A stretch of DNA of 64,000 nt from an uncultured Lachnospiraceae bacterium (GCA_905197485.1 CAJJYZ010000001.1:31489-95488), one strand, 5' to 3'; shown: positions 17,374-27,060, numbered from the stretch's first letter. The notes: generated by a model not told the origin, from the sequence alone. Program-made: numbers and translations.

Positions 17374-18342
17374 TTACACCATATGGCAGGCTACCTTATG
17401 CCCGCTCTTTACTTCCCGAAATACCGGCGCTTCCTTCCGACACTGTTCCGTTGCATGCGGGCAACGACTGGCAAACGCGCAACCACAGAAATTCTCCGTT
17501 TTCACCGGTTGTTCCCCTTTTAACCCAGAAAAATCTTTTCGCTTTCGATATGGGTCCGGAGCCGATGCAAAGAGCGCTTTCGTATATGGATGCAATGGAT
17601 GTGCAAACAATTCTTCCGTATCCGTCTCCTCCACGAGAGAACCAAGATACATGACGCCTACCCGGTCTGAAATGAAACGAATCACACCAATATCATGCGA
17701 AATAAAAAGAAGACTTACTTTTAATTCTTTTTGCAGTTTCATCATCATATTTAAAATCTGTGCCTGAATAGACACATCAAGAGCCGATACCGGTTCATCA
17801 CATACAATGAGCTTCGGTTCAATAATCAACGCGCTCGCTATTCCCAGGCGTTGTACCTGACCACCGGATAGCTCGTGCGGAAACCGGAAATAATGTTCTT
17901 CGGACAATCCTACTGTCTTTAATGTTTGAACGACCTGTTCTTTTCGCTTTTTAGCATCTTTTACTCCATGTACCGAGAGAATTTCTTCCAATATCTCTCC
18001 GATTCGCTGTCGTGGATTTAGCGCAGACAACGTATTTTGGAATACCATCTGCAAATCTTTACGAAACGGGCGGAATTCCTTGTCGCTTAACTGGCACAAA
18101 TCTTTTCCTTGATAAAGAATACTTCCGCTATCCGCCTGATTCAGTCCGACAATCGTCCTTCCTGTCGTAGATTTCCCACATCCGGATTCCCCTACAATGC
18201 CATAAGTCTCTCCTTCATTTATGTAAAAGGAAACATTGTCTACCGCGTACATCCGCTCTTTCGGCCCGAATAACTTTCCTCCTTTTCCATGCACAGGATA
18301 GGTTTTCTTTAGGTTCTTGATTTCCAGTAAATGTTCACTCAT
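17374..18342 (-). CDS. Oligo/dipeptide ABC transporter ATP-binding protein, DppF/OppF type
   Basis: A 322-residue ATPase energising a peptide (or nickel/opine-like) importer. The chosen ATG (MSEHLLEIKNLKKTYPV) has GGAAGGAG about ten bases upstream; a longer reading frame to 18435 is a run-on into the upstream gene. Walker A GESGCGKST, signature LSGGQVQRLGIA, Walker B LIVCDEPVSALD and SHDIGVIRFIS are present. The C-terminal oligopeptide/dipeptide domain has the cysteine pattern CGCAFASRCPHATEQC, which in OppD/F-type proteins binds an iron-sulfur cluster or metal. It is the last gene of the five-gene operon. Confidence 0.93.
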   Translation of the reverse strand: MSEHLLEIKNLKKTYPVHGKGGKLFGPKERMYAVDNVSFYINEGETYGIVGESGCGKSTTGRTIVGLNQADSGSILYQGKDLCQLSDKEFRPFRKDLQMVFQNTLSALNPRQRIGEILEEILSVHGVKDAKKRKEQVVQTLKTVGLSEEHYFRFPHELSGGQVQRLGIASALIIEPKLIVCDEPVSALDVSIQAQILNMMMKLQKELKVSLLFISHDIGVIRFISDRVGVMYLGSLVEETDTEELFAHPLHPYTKALFASAPDPYRKRKDFSGLKGEQPVKTENFCGCAFASRCPHATEQCRKEAPVFREVKSGHKVACHMV

Positions 18343-18344
18343 AC

Positions 18345-19334
18345 TTACGACACTCCTTCCTGTTGTGCATAGTTCCAGCATTTGACAGAATGTCCATTCC
18401 CAACATCGACAAATGGAGGCTGTTTTGTTCTGCATCTTTCATCCGCATACCGACATCGCGTGCAAAAATGACACCCCTCCGGTATGTTCGAAAGAGACGG
18501 CACAATTCCTTCAATTGTAGGAAGTTCCTCTCCGCGCTTTACACCAAGATGCGGAATACAGGCAAGCAATCCCTGGGTATATGGATGGAGAGGTCTGTCA
18601 AACAATTCTTCTGTCGACGCATCCTCCACCACCTGCCCCAGATACATTACTTTTATACTATGGCAAAGTTGTGCTACCGCTCCCATATCATGCGTGATAA
18701 ACAAGACGGACATCCCCAGTTTCTCATTCAGCTCCTGCATCAAATGTAAAATCTGTTCCTGAATCGTCACATCCAACGCTGTCGTCGGCTCGTCCGCAAT
18801 CAGAAGCTTCGGCTCGCACGCTAATGCCATCGCAATCATGACTCTCTGCTGCATTCCGCCGGATAATTCAAACGGATATTTCTTCATACATGTTTCCGGA
18901 CTCGGAATCCCGGTTAATTTCAGCATCTCCACCGAACGTTCCTTCGCTTCCTGCTTCGTCATCGTTTTGTGAAGGAGCAGGATTTCACTCAACTGCTTCC
19001 CAACCGTATGAACCGGACTCAAGGAGTTTAACGGGTCTTGGAAAATAATGGAGATGCTGTTGCCACGTATTTCCCGCATCCCATCCAAAGATTTTTTCAG
19101 TAAATCTTCGCCTTCGAATAAGATTTCACCTTCATATTTTACTGCGGTATCATGGTCTCTCAATCTCAAAATAGATTGAGACATCACACTCTTTCCCGAA
19201 CCGGATTCCCCTACGACTCCTGTAATCTCGCCTTGACGAATCTGTAGCGACACGCCGTCTACCGCCGGAAGCCATTTTTTATGAACCGGAAACAACACAC
19301 GCAAATCTTTTATGTCAAGCATTGGTTTTTCCAT
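18345..19334 (-). CDS. Oligo/dipeptide ABC transporter ATP-binding protein, DppD/OppD type
   Basis: A 329-residue ATPase, partner of the DppF-type protein. Its ATG shares bases with the permease stop (TAATG), which sets the start at 19334 rather than the longer frame. Visible motifs are Walker A GESGSGKS, IIFQDPLNSLSPVHTVG, signature LSGGMQQRVMIAMAL, Walker B LLIADEPTTALD and ITHDMGAVAQL. The C-terminal cysteine cluster CHFCTRCRYADERC is typical of peptide-importer ATPases. Two bases separate its stop from the DppF start, and translation is probably coupled. Confidence 0.93.
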   Translation of the reverse strand: MEKPMLDIKDLRVLFPVHKKWLPAVDGVSLQIRQGEITGVVGESGSGKSVMSQSILRLRDHDTAVKYEGEILFEGEDLLKKSLDGMREIRGNSISIIFQDPLNSLSPVHTVGKQLSEILLLHKTMTKQEAKERSVEMLKLTGIPSPETCMKKYPFELSGGMQQRVMIAMALACEPKLLIADEPTTALDVTIQEQILHLMQELNEKLGMSVLFITHDMGAVAQLCHSIKVMYLGQVVEDASTEELFDRPLHPYTQGLLACIPHLGVKRGEELPTIEGIVPSLSNIPEGCHFCTRCRYADERCRTKQPPFVDVGNGHSVKCWNYAQQEGVS

Positions 19335-20230
19335 TATTTTTTCACGCCTCCCTTCACTCTCGGGTCTAAGAAATCCCTGAGTCCGTCTCCCAGCAGATTC
19401 AGACTTAATACACACAAAATCACTGCCGCACCCGGACAAATCATCGTCCATGGCGCCTTGGAAAATACAAGTTTACTAGCCTGCAGCATATTTCCCCAGC
19501 TTGCCGCAGGAGCCGGAACCCCTGCTCCCAGAAAACTTAGAGATGCCTCTGAAATAATCGCCTGTGCGAAAATAAAAGACGCCTGTACCGTAAGCGGAGA
19601 AATCACCCCCGGCAAAATCATTTTCCACAGAATGCGGAAATGACTGAACCCTTGCACTCTCGCAGCTTCCACATAGGTCTGTTCTTTAATAACCATGGCG
19701 CTTGCCCTGACCGTTCTCGCCACACTCGGCGTATACACGATTGTCAGCGCAATGACTACGTTCCAGCTTGATGCACCGAGAGATGCAATCAAGGCTATCG
19801 CCAATAAGATACCCGGAATGGCAATCAGACCATCACATATTCTCATAAGAATCTGGTCCAGGATTCTAAAATAACTGGCATAAAGTCCGATGATAATTCC
19901 AAACACACAGGAGAATAGCGCAACGCATCCCCCTACCCACAAGGACACTCTTGCTCCATACATCAATCGAATAAAAAGGTCTCTGCCGAATTCATCCGTT
20001 CCGAGCAAAAATTCTCCTCCAGGCTCTTTCAATCGATTTGCCACTTCCATGGCATTCGGGTCTACGCGGCTTACAATCGGCACTAAAATCGCCGCAAGTA
20101 AAATCATTGAAAATCCAACCGCTCCAATTAACAGCGCCGGGCTTGCCAGAAGTCTTTCCCTGCGAAGCTGGCGTTGTTCTTTAAAAATCCCCATGCTTGC
20201 TTCCGTCATATTTTTTCTATTTAACCACAT
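19334..20230 (-). CDS. Oligo/dipeptide ABC transporter permease, DppC type
   Basis: A 298-residue membrane permease with about six helices. It has the family N-terminal cytoplasmic tail, a first helix around residues 33-55 (LLIGAVGFSMILLAAILVPIV), the periplasmic motif LLGTDEFGRDLFIRLMYGARVS, and the ATPase-contact EAA loop (YVEAARVQGFSHFRILWKMILPG). ATG 20230 follows AGGAGG by six bases; the GTG before it is less likely. The C-terminus overlaps the next ATPase gene by one base pair of codons. It forms the channel with the DppB-type protein. Confidence 0.93.
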   Translation of the reverse strand: MWLNRKNMTEASMGIFKEQRQLRRERLLASPALLIGAVGFSMILLAAILVPIVSRVDPNAMEVANRLKEPGGEFLLGTDEFGRDLFIRLMYGARVSLWVGGCVALFSCVFGIIIGLYASYFRILDQILMRICDGLIAIPGILLAIALIASLGASSWNVVIALTIVYTPSVARTVRASAMVIKEQTYVEAARVQGFSHFRILWKMILPGVISPLTVQASFIFAQAIISEASLSFLGAGVPAPAASWGNMLQASKLVFSKAPWTMICPGAAVILCVLSLNLLGDGLRDFLDPRVKGGVKK

Positions 20231-20240
20231 CACTTACCTC

Positions 20241-21191
20241 CTACTTCCGTCCCGGATGAAGTCGCGGGTCGACCACACCATATAGGATATCTACGATAAG
20301 ATTCACAAACACATACAGGAATGTCACGAACAGAACGACACCCTGAATCAAAAAGACGTCTCTTCGATTAATCGCACCAATCGTCAGCATCCCGATTCCG
20401 GGAATATTAAATAAAGTTTCCGTCACAATCGTTCCCGTAATCAAGCTTCCAAAAGACTGTCCAATCGCGGTCAGAATCACCGGAGCTCCATTCTTTAGTC
20501 CGTATGTGAGAATCACTTTTTGCTCTTTCAATCCCTTTGCTCTTGCCGTATGAATATAATTTTTATGCAGGACGTCCAGAAGTGCAGAACGGGTCATTCG
20601 CGTCAGATATGCCGCCTGTACGATGCCAAGGGACAATGCCGGAAGAAACAGATATTTCAAATGCTCTCCTAACCCCTGACTCAGTGTTGCATATCCTGCC
20701 ACCGGAAAAATGTGATGATACACACTCAGTCCCAGCATCAGAAACATACTGAGCAGAAAACCGGGAAGAGCCGCCCCGAAAAGGGATGTTGTCACTGCCG
20801 CCACATCAATCGCAGTTCCTCGTTTATAAGCCGCTATCAATCCAAGTGGAATTGAAAGCACTAACGCAATCATCTGAGAAAAAATTGCGAGACTTAATGT
20901 CGGTGGGAAATATTCTGCAATCGCTTCCGTAACCGGCTGGCGCAAGAAGTAGGAACTTCCCCAATCCCCACTCAATACTCCGCCAAACCAGTCCAAATAT
21001 TGTGTAAGAAACGGACGGTCAAACCCTAATTCCGCATTCAACTGTGCGATTTGCTCCGACGTCGCTTCCATCCCGAGAAGCGCGGTAGCCGGACCTCCCG
21101 GAATCATATAGACTATAAGAAACGCAACGCAGGATACAACGAACATCACCGGAATTAAGGATAAGATTCGCTTTCCAATATAAGATAACAT
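20241..21191 (-). CDS. Oligo/dipeptide ABC transporter permease, DppB type
   Basis: A 316-residue permease beginning MLSYIGKRILSLIPVMFVVSCVAFLIV, the conserved first helix of DppB proteins. It continues with the PGGPATALLG loop, LGFDRPFLTQYLDW, GDWGSSYFLRQPV and the EAA loop NYIHTARAKGLKEQKVILTYGLKN. The C-terminus GVVDPRLHPGRK is typical. Ten bases separate it from dppC. The spacing to the binding-protein gene upstream is 60 bases without a clear terminator, consistent with one transcript. Confidence 0.93.
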   Translation of the reverse strand: MLSYIGKRILSLIPVMFVVSCVAFLIVYMIPGGPATALLGMEATSEQIAQLNAELGFDRPFLTQYLDWFGGVLSGDWGSSYFLRQPVTEAIAEYFPPTLSLAIFSQMIALVLSIPLGLIAAYKRGTAIDVAAVTTSLFGAALPGFLLSMFLMLGLSVYHHIFPVAGYATLSQGLGEHLKYLFLPALSLGIVQAAYLTRMTRSALLDVLHKNYIHTARAKGLKEQKVILTYGLKNGAPVILTAIGQSFGSLITGTIVTETLFNIPGIGMLTIGAINRRDVFLIQGVVLFVTFLYVFVNLIVDILYGVVDPRLHPGRK

Positions 21192-21251
21192 AAAACTCCT
21201 TTCTCATAAAAACGGCGGAATGCTTACTGCAGACCGCCGCTATCCTGATAC

Positions 21252-22823
21252 TTATTTTGTCACACTTGCACTCCAGTAGATTGGGAAACGGAGATATCCT
21301 GCTCCCTCTACATTTGCTCTCATTGCGCTGATACCTGTATAATGTCCGAGAACTGTCGCCGCTCCATCTTCATAGAGGAATGTCTGAAGTTCCGCCCACG
21401 CTTTTGATGCCTCTTCTTCTGTCGCAGCAGAGCGAATTGCCTGAATTCCATCTGTCACTTCCTGACGGTCCAGTCCTGCCCATCCTTTATCTAACACAGA
21501 TAACTGAATCGGAAGCATGTTGTAGCTGTTGCTTGTGATAAACATGCTGAACTGTTTTGGATTTGCACGATGTTCCATAAATGTACTGAAATCATAACTT
21601 TCTACTTCTGCATTAAATCCTGCTTTCTTTAACTGCTCCTGCACAACCAATGTTGCATTGTACATCTCCGCGTAATCCGGTGTTGTGACAAGAACAATCT
21701 TCTCATTGTTATATCCGGCTTCTGCAAGTAATTTTTTTGCTTTCTCCGTATCTGCCTGATTATAGTACTCTTTTCCTGCATCTGTTCCCCATTGAGCATC
21801 TGTCGGAACAGACCAGCCTGCATTTAATTCAAATAAGTCCGGATTTCCGTAGCTTGCAAGACAGATATCTTCACAGTTCAATGCTGCAAGAGCGGCCTGT
21901 CTTACCTTCTCATTTGCCATAACTCCTTCTGTCGTGTTAAGGAAGAGATTCAATGTTCCTCCTCGTTCTACAGACATTTTTAAGTTCGTATCTTTTACAA
22001 GCTCTTCATAATTATCTGCCGGAATCTCCTCTGCGATATCGTACTGTCCGCTCTGGATTCCCGCGATACGTGTTGCCGTATCTGTGACAACTTCAAAATA
22101 AATCGTATCTGTGACCGCCTTCTTTTCCCCTGCAAGTCCGCTTGCTTCACCTTCGGACGGCTGATACTCTTCGTATTTTTCTAATTTTACATACTGGTCT
22201 TGTTTCCACTCTGCCACTTTGTAAGGACCTGTACCGATATACTCTGTGATTCCTTCCTCTGTCGCTGACTCTACCACCTCTGCCGGATAGATTGCCGCAA
22301 ACTGAATCGGGCTCGCTAAAATCATGAGAATATCAGAAGAAGCCTGATTTACATTCAGCTTCACCGTATAGTCATCTGCCTTTTCAAATGTGGAACCGCC
22401 AATCAACGTATTTGCTTTCGCTGAGATTTCCAGCCAACGGTTCATGGAAGCAACTACATCGTCCGCTGTCATTTCTTCTCCATTATGGAATTTCACACCC
22501 TCACGAAGCTTAATCGTATAAACCATGCCATCTTCACTCACTTCGTAAGACTCTGCAAGAACCGGCGTCGGTTCATAGTTTGCATTCATGGCAAACAACG
22601 GCTCATATACATGAATCCCGATTCCACCTACAATGTTAGAATTGACGGATGGTGGGTCCAAAGACGGCGGGTTTGCAGAAATTGCAATCCGAAGTTCGCT
22701 ATCCTTTGTACTTTCCGCTTTTGCTGCATCTTTCTTGGAATCCTTCGAGCCGCCGCAGCCTGACAGTAAAAGTGCCGCGCACATCGTTACTGCCAAAACA
22801 CGCGCTAATAACTTTCTTTTCAT
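21252..22823 (-). CDS. Peptide ABC transporter substrate-binding lipoprotein, DppA/OppA type
   Basis: A 523-residue family-5 extracellular binding protein. The start at 22823 has AGAGGAGGAAAT upstream. The signal peptide ends in the lipobox LLLSGCGG, so the protein is tethered outside the membrane. The family-5 signature region is present (YEPLFAMNANYEPTPVLAESYEVSEDGMVYTIKLREGVKFHNGEEM in pieces), as is VRQAALAALNCEDIC. It delivers ligand to the two permeases encoded downstream. The ligand cannot be told from sequence; peptides are likely, but family-5 proteins also bind nickel, opines and sugars. It is the first gene of the operon. Confidence 0.93.
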   Translation of the reverse strand: MKRKLLARVLAVTMCAALLLSGCGGSKDSKKDAAKAESTKDSELRIAISANPPSLDPPSVNSNIVGGIGIHVYEPLFAMNANYEPTPVLAESYEVSEDGMVYTIKLREGVKFHNGEEMTADDVVASMNRWLEISAKANTLIGGSTFEKADDYTVKLNVNQASSDILMILASPIQFAAIYPAEVVESATEEGITEYIGTGPYKVAEWKQDQYVKLEKYEEYQPSEGEASGLAGEKKAVTDTIYFEVVTDTATRIAGIQSGQYDIAEEIPADNYEELVKDTNLKMSVERGGTLNLFLNTTEGVMANEKVRQAALAALNCEDICLASYGNPDLFELNAGWSVPTDAQWGTDAGKEYYNQADTEKAKKLLAEAGYNNEKIVLVTTPDYAEMYNATLVVQEQLKKAGFNAEVESYDFSTFMEHRANPKQFSMFITSNSYNMLPIQLSVLDKGWAGLDRQEVTDGIQAIRSAATEEEASKAWAELQTFLYEDGAATVLGHYTGISAMRANVEGAGYLRFPIYWSASVTK

Positions 22824-22857
22824 ATATTTCCTCCTCTTGTGTTGTTTTGACTTTAAC

Positions 22858-22887
22858 ATTATATTGGAATATACTTTCCCCGTCCAA
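22858..22887 (-). promoter_or_regulatory. Probable promoter of the dpp-type operon
   Basis: Minus-strand TTGGAC (22882-22887) and TATAAT (22858-22863) are separated by 18 bases and stand 35 bases before the dppA-type start. The spacer holds an imperfect palindrome GGAAAGTATATTCC that could be an operator, possibly for the AraC-type regulator encoded just upstream. Confidence 0.55.
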
Positions 22888-22940
22888 TTGATTTATCCCA
22901 TACAAAACGCTCACTTATTGAAAAAATATATAACGAAAAT

Positions 22941-23693
22941 CTATCCTAGTTTTTTATTTCTGTATTCATTGGCTGACATGCCCGTATATTTCTTAAAGAC
23001 TCTGGAAAAATGTGCGATATCAAAGAACCCTACCATCTCCGCCACGTCTCCAACCCGCAGTGACAAATCTTTCAGTAATTCCTTCGCTTCCCGTATCCGC
23101 ACTTCATTGAGAAGTTCGCTGAAGCTTTTCTTTGTATGTCCATTCAGAAGTTTGCTCAAATGCCATTGGCTGACATACATCTTCTCCGCCAGCTCCGCAA
23201 GCGTCAGTTTCTCCGCATAATGCGCATCCAGATATTCCAACGCATGTTTCACAAGAAAACTTCCGGATTCTCCTTGCTTCTCCTCTTCCGCTTCGGGACT
23301 TTCCTCCTTCTCTTCTTTTCGTTTCAGCGTATCTACCATATACCGCACCGCTTCCTCTATCTCAGCAAGATTCGATGGTTTTAATAAGAATCTGCACACG
23401 CCCAGGTTGATTGCCGTCTGTGCAAAATCAAAATCCCGATATCCCGTCAGAATGGTAATCATCATGTCCCTGTGTTCTTCACGCAATTCAGCAATCATTT
23501 GAAGCCCCTGTAAGCCGGGCATCGCGATATCTGAAAACACAATATCCGGATTCATCTCTTCGATGAGTTCCATCCCTTCATTCCCGTCGTATGCCGTCCC
23601 TACAATTTCACATCCATACTGTTCCCACTGAACGACTTTGGACAGCCCTTCTACAATAATCGGCTCATCATCAATAATTACTACTTTAAACAT
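22941..23693 (-). CDS. AraC-type two-component response regulator (YesN-like)
   Basis: A 250-residue regulator. The receiver domain spans residues 1-120 (IIDDEP acidic pocket, phosphoacceptor Asp55 in VFSDIAMPG, Thr in ILTGYRDFDFA, Lys in LLKPSN). A short charged linker rich in Glu/Lys follows. The C-terminal AraC DNA-binding domain is at about 150-248 (LTLAELAEKMYVSQWHLSKLLN; VGDVAEMVGFFDIAHFSRVFKKYTGMSANEYR). Its ATG overlaps the end of the binding-protein gene by 13 bases. It is the output of the YesM-type kinase two genes upstream. It most likely controls the peptide importer immediately downstream. Confidence 0.92.
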   Translation of the reverse strand: MFKVVIIDDEPIIVEGLSKVVQWEQYGCEIVGTAYDGNEGMELIEEMNPDIVFSDIAMPGLQGLQMIAELREEHRDMMITILTGYRDFDFAQTAINLGVCRFLLKPSNLAEIEEAVRYMVDTLKRKEEKEESPEAEEEKQGESGSFLVKHALEYLDAHYAEKLTLAELAEKMYVSQWHLSKLLNGHTKKSFSELLNEVRIREAKELLKDLSLRVGDVAEMVGFFDIAHFSRVFKKYTGMSANEYRNKKLG

Positions 23694-25057
23694 GTTCCTT
23701 TATCCTTTAAATCATATTCTTTGTTCTGTTCTTCGTAGAGAAAAAGCCCTTCTGCGACCGCGTCTTCCGCACTCACCTCTCCCGTCACAATCTGCGGCAT
23801 TCCCTCAAATGTTGAAGAACGGCAAGTTCCATGAAACAGGTCCTGCACTGCCTGATTCATGGAAGTGATGCCATCCAGCATCTCAAATGCTCTCATATGA
23901 AGCGATGTGAATTTCTTCGGGTCTGCATCCGGCGTCGTTTTCAGCGCCGATGTTGTATGTCCCGCAAAATCTGCTATCATTTTATCGGTTGTCATATAAT
24001 TCACAAAAGAAACGGCCGCTTCTCTCTTCGCCTCATCTTCCCACGCTTTCCTTGAGATATAATATCCCATGGAGATTCCTCCGATTAAGTCTGTCGCTTC
24101 CCGTTCTCCGAAAGCCGGGACATACGTCACCGTAAACTTATCTAACTTCCCGTAGTCCAACGTAGTCTCATCATCCGGGTCGGTCTGACATGCAGATACA
24201 ATCCCTCCCAGTTTCCACGAACCATCCAGGAGAAACGCTGCTTTCCCGCTCGTGAAAAGTCCAAACGTTTCTTCGTCTTTTACTTCCAGCGTATTATCCG
24301 GAAAATAGCCCTTTTCATATAATTTTTTGATGTCCTTCATCCCCGCAACCCAGGCAGGGCCATTCCCGCTATCTATCTCTTTCGGAATCTCCGTATGGGT
24401 TCCTCTCTTCGTATGATTAAACACGCTGTACTCCCACCAATAATGCGGAATATCTCCTAATGCCGCAGCTATCGGCGTATATCCGGCGTCCTTGATTTTC
24501 TCACAGTCTTCCAGAAATGCCTCCCATGTATAATCTGCTCCCGGAAGTTCCACACCGGCCGCATCCAATATCTCTTTATTGCAAAATAATGCCTCCCAGT
24601 ATCCGTTGACCGGTACGGCATATCTCTTCCCATCCACAGCAGAAGCCTGCATTGCCTCCTCCTTCATATTCTTCGCATAATCCGGATAAGTCTCTCGTAT
24701 TTCTTCGATTGAAACGACCTTGTTCTGCTTAATGAATGAATCTGCATCTGCGCCGGAAAAGAAGAAGAGTACGTCCGCCTCCGCGCCGGAACGGAAATCC
24801 GTCTCGATTCTTGCTTTGAACTTCTCATCCGATGTCACCGAAGAATCGCTGATTTTCACATCTGTCTCCTCTTCAAATGCACTGATTGCGTTCTTATAAG
24901 CCTTTGCATTTCCATCCTCCCCTGCAAATGTCGTAATAACGTTCAAGGAAATTTCTTCTTTCGTATTTCCATCGCAAGCTTTCTTCACTCCACATCCGCT
25001 CAAAGAAGAAAGGGATATCGTTGCTGTCAATAATAGAGCTATCATTTTTTTCTTCAT
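23681..25057 (-). CDS. Family-1 (sugar-type) extracellular binding lipoprotein within a two-component operon
   Basis: A 458-residue family-1 extracellular solute-binding protein. The start at 25057 overlaps the kinase stop in ATGA. The signal peptide is MKKKMIALLLTATISLSSL with lipobox LSGCG. Typical segments are NVITTFAGEDGNAKAYKNAISAFEEE, ADVLFFFSGADADSFI, AVPVNGYWEALFCNKEILDAAG and GISMGYYISRKAW. No sugar ABC permease genes are adjacent. It is sandwiched and translationally coupled between a histidine kinase and a response regulator, so it may act as an accessory sensor presenting ligand to the kinase. That role is inference; supplying a distant transporter is the alternative. Confidence 0.88.
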   Translation of the reverse strand: MKKKMIALLLTATISLSSLSGCGVKKACDGNTKEEISLNVITTFAGEDGNAKAYKNAISAFEEETDVKISDSSVTSDEKFKARIETDFRSGAEADVLFFFSGADADSFIKQNKVVSIEEIRETYPDYAKNMKEEAMQASAVDGKRYAVPVNGYWEALFCNKEILDAAGVELPGADYTWEAFLEDCEKIKDAGYTPIAAALGDIPHYWWEYSVFNHTKRGTHTEIPKEIDSGNGPAWVAGMKDIKKLYEKGYFPDNTLEVKDEETFGLFTSGKAAFLLDGSWKLGGIVSACQTDPDDETTLDYGKLDKFTVTYVPAFGEREATDLIGGISMGYYISRKAWEDEAKREAAVSFVNYMTTDKMIADFAGHTTSALKTTPDADPKKFTSLHMRAFEMLDGITSMNQAVQDLFHGTCRSSTFEGMPQIVTGEVSAEDAVAEGLFLYEEQNKEYDLKDKGTCLK

Positions 25058-26814
25058 AATTCGTCTCCTATTTCTTCGTGTTCTTCCTTCACACAAATCG
25101 TAAGCTTGGCACAAATGTAGTTTTCATCCGCCTGCTCAATTTTCAGTCCGCAATCCTCCCCATAGAGAAGCTGTAACCGCTGATTGACATTTGCGATTCC
25201 CATATTGCCGGAGGACTCTGTCTGCGGATTGTAGTTGCCTTCCAAAAGCTGTTGAATCTTCTCTTTTTCATGTTCCTCCAACTGTCCCTCATTGACAATC
25301 TCAAGATAGAGAAAATCCCCTTCCCGATATCCGTTCAGCTCAATCACACGCTTTCCACGTCTTCCCGCTCCATGTTCCACCGCATTCTCAATGACAGGCT
25401 GAAGAATGAGTCTCGGCACTTTGTATTTCATAATCTCATCCGGAAGATTCTTGAGAATCTCCAGCCGGTTTCCAAATCGCTCTGATATGATGAAGAAATA
25501 TGCGTTGACATACACCATTTCTTCTGAAAGCATTACTTCCGGCTCATGTCTCCGGTCGATTCCCGCATCCATAATCGTGGAAAGGGCTTCTATCATCTGC
25601 GATACTTTTTCATTCCCGGAAAGTCTCGCCTCCCAGTTGATAATCTCCAACGTATTGTTCATGAAATGTGGATTTAATCTTGCCTGCAGCGCTCGGATTC
25701 TCGCGTCCTGAAGAGCAATCTCTTCCTCATACACATGGTCAAACAAGTCTTTCAATTTCTCGGACATATGGTTAAACGCCTGAATCAAATATTGAAACTC
25801 CCTGCTTTTTGGTACATAGGTAAGCTGAAAACCAAGATTTCCACGCTTGATTTCCTCCACGCTTTCCACAATCTTCTCAATCGGCTTCGCTACATGCTCT
25901 GTAAAAACCTGCAGCATACAGATTAAAATCAGGATAAAGCAAACGACCATAACAATTAACAATTCCTGATAACCATATAATGGAGAAATAGAACTGCTGT
26001 CATCAAACCTCACCAACACCTGAAGCTTCAAATCTCCCGCGTTCATCCTGTGGTACAACCTCAAAATCCCATTTTCCCAACAAAATCCCGAGCTTCCACC
26101 CATTTCCGTAACCCCTGTTTCCTCTTCCGTCACATGACTTCCTGTTAATTGCAGCCGGCATTGATTCAAATGCAATGTAACGGAAGTATCTTCCGCATAC
26201 GCAGAATATGTTTCAAAGCAATACGACTGATTCACCCGAAGCACAAGCACAGCCACTTTATCATAACAGGCATTATAAATGTTTCTCACAAGATAGAGAT
26301 GCTGTCCACAGCTATAGAATCCGGCAGACGTTCCGAGTTCTTCCGCATATTTTGCTATATAAGGATGCTTTTCCTCCCAATATGTTTTCACATGCTCAAA
26401 AGCTCCGTTTACACTCTCATTGTAGGTGCTGCAGCTTAGATTCTCCGGGTCTTCATCGAACCATAACATTGCCGCCTGCACCGCGTCTTTTCTGCTGTAT
26501 TTATCCCGAAGATAGTAGGCAGAAGAACTGAGAAGTACTCTTGCAGGAATCTCTCCCCGTTCATACCGCTTATATTCCGAGACGATTGTCCCATCATAGG
26601 ACAGCTCTCTGGAAAGCTGAATCACCTGATTCAACCTTCCTACGGTCATCTTATCATTATATTTTAACTGTGTGATTTGTTTTGAAATTTTATTATCAAA
26701 ATGACTGCTATTGATGTAATAGAAATTGAATACTGCAATAAATACTGACGGAAAAAGCCAGCATATAAGAAGCAGCGTTGTCAAATATGACTTAATTGAT
26801 ATTTTCCTTTTCAT
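25054..26814 (-). CDS. Sensor histidine kinase, YesM/LytS type
   Basis: A 586-residue membrane kinase. The start at 26814 has GGCGAGGG before ATG; the longer frame to 27042 runs into a structured intergenic region. Domains are a first helix about 10-32 (TLLLICWLFPSVFIAVFNFYYI) and an extracellular sensor of about 250 residues. A second helix near 285 (LIVMVVCFILILICMLQVF) is followed by HAMP (KPIEKIVESVEEIKRGNLGF). The histidine kinase domain has ALQARLNPHFMNNTLEIINW (phospho-His) and a C-terminal ATPase (PVIENAVEHGAG; GNMGIANVNQRLQLLYG). Its stop overlaps the start of the binding lipoprotein gene. Confidence 0.93.
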   Translation of the reverse strand: MKRKISIKSYLTTLLLICWLFPSVFIAVFNFYYINSSHFDNKISKQITQLKYNDKMTVGRLNQVIQLSRELSYDGTIVSEYKRYERGEIPARVLLSSSAYYLRDKYSRKDAVQAAMLWFDEDPENLSCSTYNESVNGAFEHVKTYWEEKHPYIAKYAEELGTSAGFYSCGQHLYLVRNIYNACYDKVAVLVLRVNQSYCFETYSAYAEDTSVTLHLNQCRLQLTGSHVTEEETGVTEMGGSSGFCWENGILRLYHRMNAGDLKLQVLVRFDDSSSISPLYGYQELLIVMVVCFILILICMLQVFTEHVAKPIEKIVESVEEIKRGNLGFQLTYVPKSREFQYLIQAFNHMSEKLKDLFDHVYEEEIALQDARIRALQARLNPHFMNNTLEIINWEARLSGNEKVSQMIEALSTIMDAGIDRRHEPEVMLSEEMVYVNAYFFIISERFGNRLEILKNLPDEIMKYKVPRLILQPVIENAVEHGAGRRGKRVIELNGYREGDFLYLEIVNEGQLEEHEKEKIQQLLEGNYNPQTESSGNMGIANVNQRLQLLYGEDCGLKIEQADENYICAKLTICVKEEHEEIGDEL

Positions 26815-26991
26815 AACCCTCGCCTTTAAATCGTTTCTTCTTTCCTCATTTCCTTTTTTCGAAGATACTTTCCCTATCCTAACATACTTCGGCACGAATT
26901 TACAACCCAATTTTCTATTATATCCATTCCCCAAAAGAAACATATCGCTAAATATGTCAAAATTTGTACAGATTTGTGCATTTCCACACAA

Positions 26992-27060
26992 AGAATCTTG
27001 CTTGCGAGATTCTTGCGCCTGCGGCGGTCGCACATGCGACATTTACAGCTTACGCCGCAG
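26992..27060. repeat. GC-rich multi-palindrome element in the kinase leader region
   Basis: In the 315-base gap upstream of the kinase gene several perfect inverted repeats are nested or adjacent: AGAATCT / AGATTCT (26992-26998 with 27007-27013), CTGCGGCG / CGCCGCAG (27019-27026 with 27053-27060) and, inside the latter, GTCGCA / TGCGAC (27027-27032 with 27035-27040). The base composition is richer in GC than the surrounding gap. It has the look of a mobile palindromic unit or a structured leader, and no coding capacity is apparent. Confidence 0.6.
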
